From: Whitmania pigra
Taxonomy: Eukaryota > Annelida > Clitellata > Hirudinida > Haemopidae
DNA: 64,000 nucleotides
NCBI GenBank assembly: GCA_021613335.1
Contig: JAJTWR010000431.1
Coordinates: forward strand, 1,240,001 to 1,304,000
Direction of reading: 5' to 3'
The notes under the pieces are model-generated. The model saw only the letters and a program-made list of their open reading frames with translations. It had not been told where the DNA came from and did no database searches. Shown here piece by piece: positions 51,363 to 59,806 of this stretch (the stretch's first letter is position 1; each line of letters opens with the position of its first letter). The translations under genes were made by a program, and so were the position numbers.

Positions 51363-52963
51363 AGTCACTCCTCCTCGCCCCATCCCTGCTCATGGCGGTC
51401 GTCGTCTCTGCCGCTGAGCCAGTGACGATGAAGTACAACGGCACCCTCGGCGAGGCTCTGCAGCGCATTGCCCAACGCGGCGGTATCAGCCTCATGACGA
51501 GCGGCGGCGACCTGTCGCAGAACGTCCACATCAACTTAAACGCCGCCGACCCGAGCGCCGCTATCGAATCCCTCGCGCAGGCCCACGACCTAGAGATCAT
51601 CCGCAAGGGCGATGTCTTCGTCGTGCGTTCTCGCCAAGGTGGATCTCGCTCGGGCAGCACACGCAATGACACGGGGCTCTCCATCGGTGCTCCGCGTGCC
51701 CCGGCACCACCCGCGACTCCGCAACTGCCGCAGGGATGGGTGCCCCCAGATATCATCGACATTCCGCAGATCCTCGGGCTCGACAAAGCTGCCACCAACA
51801 ACAACTGCATGACCGCCGAGCGCTGCGAAACCCTCTGCCGAGGGAACGCGAATTGCGCGGTCACCTGCGCACGCAACATCACCGGGAACTGTGACAGCGC
51901 CGACCACTTGCGAAAGCATCTGCAAAAACGCTTGAACCTCGACCCGATGCTCTTCCAGAACGGCAAGAAGAACATCATCATCATTCCGCGAGGAATGGCC
52001 CCCGACGAAACTCGCAACGACCCCTCGGTCACCGACGAAGAGCAACAGCAGGACATCACGGTGAACATGGACGACGCAGAGGACACGGAAGACTCCTCCG
52101 TTACCGAGGATGTGTTTTCTGGCCCTGGCGACAAGAAAGACACCCTCGTCATTCCCGCCCACAAGGTGGTCGACGACGTCGTCGCCTACGGTCGCACCAT
52201 CATCCTCGAAGAAGGCGTCGTGGTTCGCGGCGATGCCGTGGCGCTCCTCGGCGGCGACATCATCATGAAGCGCGGGGTTCGCGTTCAGGGAGATGTCGTC
52301 ACCATCGGCGGCACTATCTCCCGCGCTGCGGACACCAAAGTTTCGGGGAAGGTCGAGCAATTCAACTGGAACGTCTTCAACAACTTCAAGTCCCGCTGGT
52401 CGACCAAGTCGGAACACTTCAGCGAGATTATCTCTGGCGAACAAGAGGAAGCGCATACTCCCAAGAGCCGTTACGCCGCGTACCTGCTCACCTTCGCTGC
52501 GCTCTTCGGAATTGGGTTCATCCTCTGGATGTTCATTCCGAACCGCATGCAACGCCTCGGTGCCTCGGTCCGTGAAGAGCCGCTCCGCAATGCCGTGACC
52601 GGTATTCTCGCGCTCTTCGCCGCAGCGCCAATCTCGGTGATTCTCCTCGTGTCCATTATCGGCATTCCGGTCGCGTTCCTGCTGTGGAGCGTCCTGTTCC
52701 TCGTCGCCATCACCGGGCTCGTCGTCATCGCTTCGGAGTTGGGGCGCATCATTCCGCTCTTCCGATCGCGCACTTCGCAAGCCGTCATCCTCGCAAAGGG
52801 CATTGCGGTCATGCTGATCGTCTTCCACATTCCGATATTGGGAGCGCTGGTGTTCAGCGTGCTCATCGCCATCGCCATCGGGGCGGCTATCCGCACCCGC
52901 TACGGAACGACGAACCAGGGCGCACCTATCATGGACGCCTCACCCATCGGCACCCCGAGCTAA
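51359..52963 (+). CDS. membrane protein with STN-like and bactofilin-like domains
   Basis: 534 aa. A signal peptide (1-19) precedes an STN/secretin-N-like domain (about 20-92: VTMKYNGTLGEALQRIAQ, VHINLNAADPSAAIESLA). A Pro-rich linker and a Cys-rich patch (Cys150, 156, 160, 166, 170, 178) follow, then an acidic stretch, a bactofilin-like beta-helix (about 264-333: GRTIILEEGVVVRGDAVAL, GVRVQGDVVTIGGTI) and three to four membrane helices (about 374-394, 410-455, 474-510). It is the third gene of the sigma/anti-sigma operon. The STN unit resembles signalling domains of TonB-receptor systems, so an envelope-sensing role is possible. Confidence 0.65.
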   Translation: MKSLLLAPSLLMAVVVSAAEPVTMKYNGTLGEALQRIAQRGGISLMTSGGDLSQNVHINLNAADPSAAIESLAQAHDLEIIRKGDVFVVRSRQGGSRSGSTRNDTGLSIGAPRAPAPPATPQLPQGWVPPDIIDIPQILGLDKAATNNNCMTAERCETLCRGNANCAVTCARNITGNCDSADHLRKHLQKRLNLDPMLFQNGKKNIIIIPRGMAPDETRNDPSVTDEEQQQDITVNMDDAEDTEDSSVTEDVFSGPGDKKDTLVIPAHKVVDDVVAYGRTIILEEGVVVRGDAVALLGGDIIMKRGVRVQGDVVTIGGTISRAADTKVSGKVEQFNWNVFNNFKSRWSTKSEHFSEIISGEQEEAHTPKSRYAAYLLTFAALFGIGFILWMFIPNRMQRLGASVREEPLRNAVTGILALFAAAPISVILLVSIIGIPVAFLLWSVLFLVAITGLVVIASELGRIIPLFRSRTSQAVILAKGIAVMLIVFHIPILGALVFSVLIAIAIGAAIRTRYGTTNQGAPIMDASPIGTPS

Positions 52964-52968
52964 GGCAC

Positions 52969-54094
52969 CTACGCGCTCGCGTCGGCCTTCGCGGGGTTTT
53001 TCACCCCGAGGAGTTGGGCCATGATGAGCTCGTCGAGATCTCCGTCGAGCACCTCGTCCGGTTGGGAGATTTCCACGCCGGTGCGCAGGTCTTTCACCAT
53101 CCGGTACGGCGCGAGCACGTAGCTGCGGATTTGTGAGCCGAAAGCGATGTCCGACTTTTGCGCCTCGCGCGCTTGGGTTTCGGCGTCGCGCTTCTTCAGC
53201 TCTAAGTCGTAGAGGCGCGCCCGGAGAATTTTGAACGCCATCTCCCGGTTCTGTCCCTGGCTGCGTTCGGTTTGGCAAGTGATGATGATGCCGGTCGGAA
53301 TGTGGCGCAGTTGGGCGGTGGAGCTCGTCTTGTTCACCTTTTGCCCACCGGCGCCGCCGCCGCGGATGAACTTGAGCTCGTAGTCCTTCTCGGGAATGTC
53401 GATTTTGATGCCGTCGTCGACCTCCGGGTACACGTCCACCGACGCAAAGCTGGTGTGCCGCCGGGCATTCGAGTCGAAGGGCGAAATCCGCACCAACCGG
53501 TGCACCCCGGCCTCGGCTTTTAAATATCCGTAGGCGAAGTCGCCCTGGATGTGCAGCGAAGCGTTCTTGATACCGGCCTCTTCGCCCGCGTTCACATCGT
53601 TCAGCTCCGCCTTCCAGCCGCGACGCTCCACGTAGCGGGTGTACATGCGCAGCAGCATCGACGCCCAATCCATCGACTCGGTGCCGCCGGCACCAGCGTT
53701 GATGTCGAGGAAGCAGCTCCGCCGGTCATCCGGCCCCGAGAGCATCTTCGCAAGTTCGAGCCGCGAGAGCTCCGCGGTGAGCCCGTCGAGCGACACTTCC
53801 GCTTCGGCGAGAGTGGCCTCGTCCTGCGCTTCGAGGCCGAGCTGCACCAGCGCCTCGGCGTCGTCGAGGCTCCGCTGGGTCTTGTCGAAGGTCGCAAGTT
53901 CCCCTTCGAGCTGGGTCTTCTCTTTGAGGATGCCCTGCGCTTGGACCGGCTCATCCCAAAAATTCGGTAAGCCGGAATTCCGTTCGAGGAGCGCTACGCG
54001 GCTGCGCTTCCGGTCGATGTCAAAGAGACCCCCGAAGCCCGGCGAGCCGAGCGCGGAGTTCTGAAACTCTCACCGAGATGCGGTCATGGGCCAT
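52969..54094 (-). CDS. prfB: peptide chain release factor 2 (programmed +1 frameshift)
   Basis: 374 aa when read through the frameshift. The gene starts at ATG 54092-54094 (AGGAG upstream); codon 24 is CTT and codon 25 is an in-frame TGA (54020-54022). After a +1 shift on CTT-TGA-C, translation continues at GAC (54021) into the main frame, giving FDIDRKRSRVALLER and NFWDEP near the start, as in RF2. The stop-codon-reading tripeptide SPF (VRISPFDSN) and the GGQ motif (GAGGQKVNKTSS) are present. RF2 recognises UAA and UGA, and low RF2 raises the frameshift, so it is autoregulated. The 292-residue frame from 53847 alone would lack the N-terminus. Confidence 0.95.
54020..54035 (-). promoter_or_regulatory. 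programmed +1 frameshift site of prfB
   Basis: Read on the minus strand the site is CGG-GGG-TCT-CTT-TGA-C. The slippery CTT-TGA-C and the upstream G-rich Shine-Dalgarno-like stretch (GGGGG) three nucleotides before CTT match the E. coli prfB site AGG-GGG-TAT-CTT-TGA-C in layout. Confidence 0.92.
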
Positions 54095-54205
54095 AGCGAG
54101 GTCTCCTGTAGAGTGTCCTTCCGCGAAGCGCAAGGAGATGCGTTCCGTGATAGGCCTTAGAGACGAGACTATGGATGTCCACCGCGCTCAAAACTTGAGG
54201 AACTC

Positions 54206-54784
54206 ATGAACTTTGAACTCGCACCGTTGCCGTACGCAAAATCCGCACTTGCCCCCCACCTCACTGAAGAGACGCTCGCGTTCCACTACGAGAAGCACCA
54301 CGCCGCGTACCTCAACAATTTGAAGAAGCTCCTCGAAGGCAAGCCCGAGGCTTCGCGCTCGCTCGACGAAATCGTCAAGAGCACTTCCGGCGGCGTCTTC
54401 AACAACGCAGCCCAAGTCTGGAACCACGACTTCTACTGGAAGTCGATGAAGCCCGCGGGCGGCGGTGAGCCCAAGGGCAAGCTCGCCGAGGCCATCAAGC
54501 GCGACTTTGGAAGCTACCAGGACTTCAAGACCAAGTTTCAAGCCGCCGCCGTCGGCCAGTTCGGCTCCGGGTGGGCTTGGCTCGTCGAGGAGCAGGGCAA
54601 ACTCGCCATCGTGACCAGCGGCAACGCGGAGACTCCGGTGACCACCGGCAAGCGCTGCCTCCTCACCTGCGACGTGTGGGAGCACGCCTACTACATCGAC
54701 TACCGCAACGTACGCGCGAAGTACGTCGAGACCTTCCTTGAAAAACTCGTCAACTGGGACTTCGCCACAGCGAACCTCGGCTGA
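54206..54784 (+). CDS. sodB: superoxide dismutase, iron type
   Basis: 192 aa. It converts superoxide to oxygen and hydrogen peroxide. The metal ligands are His27, His74, Asp156 and His160, in HYEKHH, VWNHDFYW and DVWEHAYYIDYRN. AAQVWNHDFYW and the Gln in AAVGQFGSGWAWL point to the Fe rather than the Mn form. No signal peptide, so cytoplasmic. It is divergent from prfB and lies 20 nt before the Nfu gene start. Confidence 0.95.
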   Translation: MNFELAPLPYAKSALAPHLTEETLAFHYEKHHAAYLNNLKKLLEGKPEASRSLDEIVKSTSGGVFNNAAQVWNHDFYWKSMKPAGGGEPKGKLAEAIKRDFGSYQDFKTKFQAAAVGQFGSGWAWLVEEQGKLAIVTSGNAETPVTTGKRCLLTCDVWEHAYYIDYRNVRAKYVETFLEKLVNWDFATANLG

Positions 54785-54804
54785 CCGCATTGGAGTACGC
54801 AACT

Positions 54805-55383
54805 ATGGCCGCAACCATCCAACTTGAGTGGACTCCCAATCCGAATACCCTCAAGTACGTCATCGAAGCTGAACTGCTCCCGCGGGGAGCGATGAACTTC
54901 CGAAGCAAGGAAGAGGCTTCCGAAAAATCCCCCCTCGTCACCCAGCTCTTCGAAGTGACGGGAGTAGCCGCGGTGATGCTGGGGAAGAACTTCGTGACCG
55001 TCACCAAGGGCCCCGACGGCGATTGGGACGAACTCAACGACGGCGTCATGCAAGTGCTCGAAAAGCACGTCTCTGGGAATACCCCGGCCGTCACCGAAGC
55101 GGCGCTCGCCGAATGGAGCCAGGCGACGACAGCTCGCGGCGGCGACGTCGAGCAGCTCATCCGTGGGGTGCTCGAAGAGGAAATCCGCCCCGCGGTCGCC
55201 ATGGATGGTGGCGACATCACCTTCGACCGCTTCGAAGACGGCACCGTTTACGTCCACATGCAGGGGAGCTGCGCTGGCTGCCCTTCGTCGACCGCGACCT
55301 TGCGCTTGGGCATTGAATCTCGCCTTCGGGAGCTCATCCCCGACTTGGTCGGGGTCGTTCCGGTCGACGCTCCGGTCCATTGA
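54805..55383 (+). CDS. Nfu-type Fe-S cluster scaffold protein
   Basis: 192 aa from the ATG at 54805 (GGAG at 54792-54795, 9 nt upstream; a TTG at 54790 is the longer alternative). Residues 1-90 are the Nfu N-terminal domain (IQLEWTPNPNTLKYV, VMLGKNFVTVTK) and residues 110-185 are a NifU C-terminal domain with Cys156-x2-Cys159 in GSCAGCPSSTATL, which carries a 4Fe-4S cluster for delivery to target proteins. It sits next to the Fe-superoxide dismutase gene. Its last bases overlap the next gene. Confidence 0.93.
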   Translation: MAATIQLEWTPNPNTLKYVIEAELLPRGAMNFRSKEEASEKSPLVTQLFEVTGVAAVMLGKNFVTVTKGPDGDWDELNDGVMQVLEKHVSGNTPAVTEAALAEWSQATTARGGDVEQLIRGVLEEEIRPAVAMDGGDITFDRFEDGTVYVHMQGSCAGCPSSTATLRLGIESRLRELIPDLVGVVPVDAPVH

Positions 55384-56198
55384 CCCGCCGCACACGCCAA
55401 AAGCTCTCCTCCACCGAAGTCGCGAAGGAGTTCGGGAGCGACGCGCCGCTGGAGCTGTTGCAGCTCCTCCACCTCGTCACGCGGGGTGGAGAACTCAACG
55501 CCGATGCGCTGCGAAAATTCAAGCAGGTGAACCACCTGCTCGCGTTCTTCGACGAGGTCTTCGCTGGCGACGAAGCGAAGGTGGTCGTCGATTTCGGCTC
55601 CGGGAGCGCCTACTTGGGGTTCCTGCTGTACCATCGGCACTTCGCCGCGGGCCGAGCGGGACGCATCTTCTCCATCGAGCGGCAGGCGCCGCTGCGCGCC
55701 CGCGCCGAGGAGCGCGCCCAGAAGCTCGGCTACACCGGCATGCGCTTTCTTCCCAGTGCGGCGGAGCTTCCCGAGCACATCGACCTGATGGTCGCTCTCC
55801 ATGCCTGCGACACGGCCACCGACGAAGCACTCCTCCTCGCCGTGCAGCACCAAGTCCGCCACATTGCGCTCGTCCCCTGCTGCCAGGCGGAGGTCGCCCG
55901 TCAGCTCAAGGAGTCGCGCGACCAGCTTGAGCCGGGCATCCAAGCCCTCATCTCCCATCCACTGCACTGCCGGGAATTCGGCTCGCACCTCACCAACGTC
56001 CTCCGCGGCCTCGTGCTGCAAGCGAAGGGCTATTCGGTGATGGTCACCGAGCTCACCGGCATCGAGCATTCCTTCAAAAATGAACTCATCTGGGCGCACC
56101 GCGTTTCCGCACCCAACCACGTCGCTCGTGCTCGCCTCGACGAACTCTGCCGACTCACCGGCGTTCGCCCGAGCGCGCTGCGGGCGCTTTCCCCGTAA
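55380..56198 (+). CDS. SAM-dependent methyltransferase (Methyltransf_32-like)
   Basis: 272 aa; the likely TTG start at 55380 overlaps the Nfu stop (TTGA). Rossmann motif I is VVVDFGSGSAYLGFLL, motif IV is LMVALHACDTATDEALL, and there is a CC pair in ALVPCCQAEV. This pattern matches the Methyltransf_32 group, several of which act on tRNA, but the substrate is unknown. It is coupled to the Fe-S scaffold gene and followed closely by the transglutaminase gene. Confidence 0.8.
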   Translation: MTRRTRQKLSSTEVAKEFGSDAPLELLQLLHLVTRGGELNADALRKFKQVNHLLAFFDEVFAGDEAKVVVDFGSGSAYLGFLLYHRHFAAGRAGRIFSIERQAPLRARAEERAQKLGYTGMRFLPSAAELPEHIDLMVALHACDTATDEALLLAVQHQVRHIALVPCCQAEVARQLKESRDQLEPGIQALISHPLHCREFGSHLTNVLRGLVLQAKGYSVMVTELTGIEHSFKNELIWAHRVSAPNHVARARLDELCRLTGVRPSALRALSP

Positions 56199-56208
56199 GG
56201 ACACCCCC

Positions 56209-57624
56209 ATGTTTTCTGCCCTCGCTTGCGCGACGCTCTTGCTCGCAACACCGCAGTCCGACGTGCTCCTCGTCAAGCGGCCGACGGCTCCCGAGTCCTT
56301 CAGCGTCTACCTGCAAGGCAAGAAGCTCGGCTACATGGTCAGCTCCTTCACCCGTGGACGCGGCACGGTGACGAGTCGAACCGAGATGCGCCTCCGCGCC
56401 AAGGTGGGCGACAAGGTCGTGGAGCGCTCCGTTGTCGAAGAGCGCACCTACGAAGACCGAACGGCTGGGCGCTTGCTGCGCTTTTCCTGGCTCGCGCAAG
56501 GTGACGGCGGAGACCAGCGCCTCGTGGGCATTCGCGAGGGTGCAAAGTTCAAGGTGACCCGCACTGGCAAAGGGCAACCGCCGCAGCTGCTGAGCATCCC
56601 AGACCCAGAAGAGCGCGTCGAGGATGCAGACGCCAATCGCGTCGCCCTCCTCCGAGGCACCGTCCTCACCGGCAAGGTACTCGACCTGACCGACCTCCAA
56701 ACGTACCGCGTCGTCACGACTCCTGGACCCACGGAGTCGCGAGTCATCGCGGGCGTCGCCATGAAGCTGCGCAAGGTACGCTCCATCAACGACAAGGAGA
56801 AAATCGAAGCGGAGAGCTTCTACGACGAGCGAGGCCGCCTCATCGAGTTTCGCTTCGGCCCCACCATGCTCGGCATCGCCGAACCGCTCCAGAAGGCAAA
56901 GCAGCTCACTGAAGTCGAGGTGTTCTCCCTGACCCGCATTGTGCTCCCGGAGCCGATAGCACCGGAGGCGCGTCGCGTGCCCGGGTCCATCACCTACCTC
57001 ATCCGAGGACTGCCGGAGCGATTCCGGGTTCCAACCCCGCGCCAGAGCTACCGCCAATTGAGCGACGGACGCACCGAGCTCACCGTGACCGCCCGCCTCC
57101 CACAGGTCCGCAACGTGCCACCGCTCGCCGACCCGGAAGGGGGTACCAACCTAAAGGCCACGCTGGCCATCGAGAAAGACGCGCCGCAGATCCGCGCGCT
57201 TGCGCATCAGTTCAAAAAGCCCGGGGCCGACGCCTGGAGCATCGCCCTCGAAGCGAACCGCTGGGTGGCAAAGAATGTGCGCAACGCCTACGGCGTCTCC
57301 AGCGACCGGGCGACCGAGGTGCTGCGGACGAAGCAGGGAGACTGCACCGAGCATTCGCTCCTCCTCGTATCGCTCCTACGCGCCCTCGACATCCCCGCTC
57401 GTCGCATCGACGGCATCGTGTACGTGCAGAATGAAGACGGCGTGCCCGCTTTCTACTGGCACGAATGGGTAGAAGCCTACGTGGGCGAGTGGATTCAGCT
57501 CGACCCGACGTTTGAGCAAGACGTCGCGGACCCGGCGCACATCGCCTTCGGTGCTGAGGCCTCAACAGAGATTGTGCCACTCATGGGAAGCCTCTCCATC
57601 GAAGTGGCTCGTCCAGGTCACTAA
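56209..57624 (+). CDS. transglutaminase-like (TGc) domain protein
   Basis: 471 aa from the ATG at 56209 with AAGGA (56197-56201) 7 nt before it; the frame opens earlier but over the methyltransferase gene. The N-terminus may be a signal peptide (MFSALACATLLLATPQ). The C-terminal transglutaminase core has Cys379 (GDCTEHS), His418 (WHEWVEAYV) and Asp432 (IQLDPTF), a complete catalytic triad. The first 330 residues are beta-rich and lack a recognised domain. Many such proteins are periplasmic peptidases or cross-linking enzymes. Function open. Confidence 0.82.
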   Translation: MFSALACATLLLATPQSDVLLVKRPTAPESFSVYLQGKKLGYMVSSFTRGRGTVTSRTEMRLRAKVGDKVVERSVVEERTYEDRTAGRLLRFSWLAQGDGGDQRLVGIREGAKFKVTRTGKGQPPQLLSIPDPEERVEDADANRVALLRGTVLTGKVLDLTDLQTYRVVTTPGPTESRVIAGVAMKLRKVRSINDKEKIEAESFYDERGRLIEFRFGPTMLGIAEPLQKAKQLTEVEVFSLTRIVLPEPIAPEARRVPGSITYLIRGLPERFRVPTPRQSYRQLSDGRTELTVTARLPQVRNVPPLADPEGGTNLKATLAIEKDAPQIRALAHQFKKPGADAWSIALEANRWVAKNVRNAYGVSSDRATEVLRTKQGDCTEHSLLLVSLLRALDIPARRIDGIVYVQNEDGVPAFYWHEWVEAYVGEWIQLDPTFEQDVADPAHIAFGAEASTEIVPLMGSLSIEVARPGH

Positions 57625-57645
57625 CTGTTCTCGCGCATCGAGAGG

Positions 57646-59778
57646 TCAGTTGAGATGTTCAATGATGTATGCCCGAGGGTCAAACGCAAAGACATAGAGC
57701 CGTTTACCGTCTGCACTATACGCGACGCTGACCCATTGCCTATCCCCGGCGAGCAAGCCCACAGAGCGGTCCTTCCAAGTTTTCCCAGAATCTGAAGAGG
57801 TATAGATATGGCCATTATCCACAATGGCCGCCACCTTCTTTCCATCTGCAGACGAGGTCACTTTAACCCACCTCAGTTTGGCTGCGATGGGGCCTGCCAA
57901 AAGAGAACGATCCTCCCAGGTCTTACCTTCATCATCATATGTATAGAGATGCCCGTCTGTTTCAATCGCAACAAGTTTCTTTCCGTCGGCCGAAGAGGCA
58001 ATGTCTACCCAATTCTTATCCCCGGAGATCAAGGTGCTAGTGAGGGAACGGTCAATCCAAGTATCACCAGAGTTTGGTGATGTGTATATATGACCTCTAT
58101 ATGCTGCGACTGCAAACTTGAGCCCATCTCCAGAGGAAGCGACGGCAATGCCTCCAATCGTTTGTATTTTCGCAGTGGAGGTCCGAATCGTCCAAGTTTT
58201 CCCTGAATCCACACTGGTGTACAAATTTCGTAAAGTACCTAAAACAAGCTTTGACAAATCCCCCGAACCAGCCATTTTGAAAACTCTACCGCTATTTGCC
58301 GCGAATTGACCCGACGATTCCTCCCAAGTTGATCCGAGATTTCGTGATATCCTGAAAATGTTTTGTTCGCTGTACACATTCGCGATTGCTGCTCCCTCTT
58401 TCGACATGCTTAGCCCTGAGGTGTAAACATTATTCCAGTTATAATTGAAGTTCCCTGCCAGCGTGTCGACCCAAGTTTCACCATAGTCATCTGATACGAC
58501 CAATCCAGGAATGCCTGCACATGCTGCAATCCTCCCGTCTTCTGAAGTTGAACAGATTGGGTTACGTAACCTCCCAACCACTATGTAGTTATTCACTCCG
58601 GCCCGAAAAGACCAATTCTCTCCTCCGTTCGCAGAGGTAAATACCTGAGGTCCCCTGCTAATCCCTGCCAGGTTATTGCCATTTGCGGATGAAGCAACCG
58701 ACCACCACCAGAGGTTCGGATATGCCGTATCGCTGCTGACCCCGTGCGGTCGAATAGTCCAACTACGCCCCGAGTCTGGCGATGTGTATACGCTCCCTCC
58801 TTCTGTTGCATTGACGACCAGAGCTGTCAGGTTTTGGCCCAAGGAAGACGAGACAATAGCCTGCCAAGGTTGATTTCCGGCGAGCGGCCCGGTGCCTAGA
58901 GACAGGTCCGTCCAATTAGCACCCATATCTGTCGACGAAAACAAGTGGCCGTCACGCACCACCGCAAAGAGCTTCGCGCCGTCGTCTGACAAGGCCACCG
59001 ACTGCCAATTGAGGTCGCCAGCAGCTGCGCCGTTCGAGCGCTTGGTCCAGGTCGCTCCCGAATCCTTGGAGGTGAAAATGCCGCCGCCCTTCACTACGGC
59101 CGCGAGCTTCGTGCCATCTCCCGACGAGTGAATCGCCTGCCAGTTCAAGTTGTTGGCAATATCTCCAGAGGAGCGGTCATCCCAGCTCGCCCCGGCATTA
59201 TTGGAGGTAAACAGGTGCCCTCCGTACACTACCGCAGCGAGCTTCGTGCCATCGTCAGAGCTGGTCAAAGAGGTCCAGGCGAGATTGCCGGCGATTTTCC
59301 CGGAAGAGCGGTCGGTCCAGAGCCCCCCGCTATTGACGGAGGTGAAGAGATGCCCGCCGCGGACAATCGCCACCAGCTTTGTGCCATCTGCAGACGACGC
59401 CACCCCCCACCACTTGCGGTTGCCCGCGATACCGCTGGCAGGGGAAGAGGAGCGGTCGTCCCACGTCTCGCCCGCATTGGAGGAGGTGTAGACATGTCCG
59501 TTGGACACCACATAGACCAGATTGCCTCCGTCTGCCGAAGAGGCTATCGACTGGTGTCCACCCATGTAGAGGTTGGAGGTGATTTCTTTTACGCTAATGG
59601 AGTCTGGCGGGAGGGGCGTGGTTCCACCATCGTCGCCGCCGTCCTTCGACGGTGGGCCACTGTTGCAAGCGAATGCCGATAGGAACGTCAGCGCCAGCAC
59701 GAAGGCTTGCTTGCGATACTGAGGCTGGTTGCGCTTCGTTGTGGAAGATGCCAATTCACCGTTTAGGAAGCTGTTCAT
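57646..59778 (-). CDS. propeller-type repeat lipoprotein, copy A
   Basis: 710 aa. Residues up to about 38 form a lipoprotein signal (lipobox near SAFAC, Cys38), then a Gly/Asp/Pro linker. The rest is about a dozen repeats of roughly 45-55 residues with the pattern W-x-S-VASSADG-xKL-xAIV-xGGH-IYTS-xDSG-xTW-xDRS, a BNR/sortilin-like beta-propeller unit. No catalytic residues are recognisable. The start has GGAG 6 nt upstream. It is the downstream copy of a tandem pair, probably co-transcribed from the region beyond 61936. A surface-exposed binding role is likely. Confidence 0.8.
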   Translation of the reverse strand: MNSFLNGELASSTTKRNQPQYRKQAFVLALTFLSAFACNSGPPSKDGGDDGGTTPLPPDSISVKEITSNLYMGGHQSIASSADGGNLVYVVSNGHVYTSSNAGETWDDRSSSPASGIAGNRKWWGVASSADGTKLVAIVRGGHLFTSVNSGGLWTDRSSGKIAGNLAWTSLTSSDDGTKLAAVVYGGHLFTSNNAGASWDDRSSGDIANNLNWQAIHSSGDGTKLAAVVKGGGIFTSKDSGATWTKRSNGAAAGDLNWQSVALSDDGAKLFAVVRDGHLFSSTDMGANWTDLSLGTGPLAGNQPWQAIVSSSLGQNLTALVVNATEGGSVYTSPDSGRSWTIRPHGVSSDTAYPNLWWWSVASSANGNNLAGISRGPQVFTSANGGENWSFRAGVNNYIVVGRLRNPICSTSEDGRIAACAGIPGLVVSDDYGETWVDTLAGNFNYNWNNVYTSGLSMSKEGAAIANVYSEQNIFRISRNLGSTWEESSGQFAANSGRVFKMAGSGDLSKLVLGTLRNLYTSVDSGKTWTIRTSTAKIQTIGGIAVASSGDGLKFAVAAYRGHIYTSPNSGDTWIDRSLTSTLISGDKNWVDIASSADGKKLVAIETDGHLYTYDDEGKTWEDRSLLAGPIAAKLRWVKVTSSADGKKVAAIVDNGHIYTSSDSGKTWKDRSVGLLAGDRQWVSVAYSADGKRLYVFAFDPRAYIIEHLN

Positions 59779-59806
59779 TCTCGTCTCCGGTCAGACCTAC
59801 GAGAGG

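Noticed and set aside
53601..53954. 117-codon minus-strand frame within prfB
   Set aside because: It is in a different frame from both prfB frames and has a Ser/Arg-rich noise composition; the true prfB N-terminus is the 24-codon frame at 54094.
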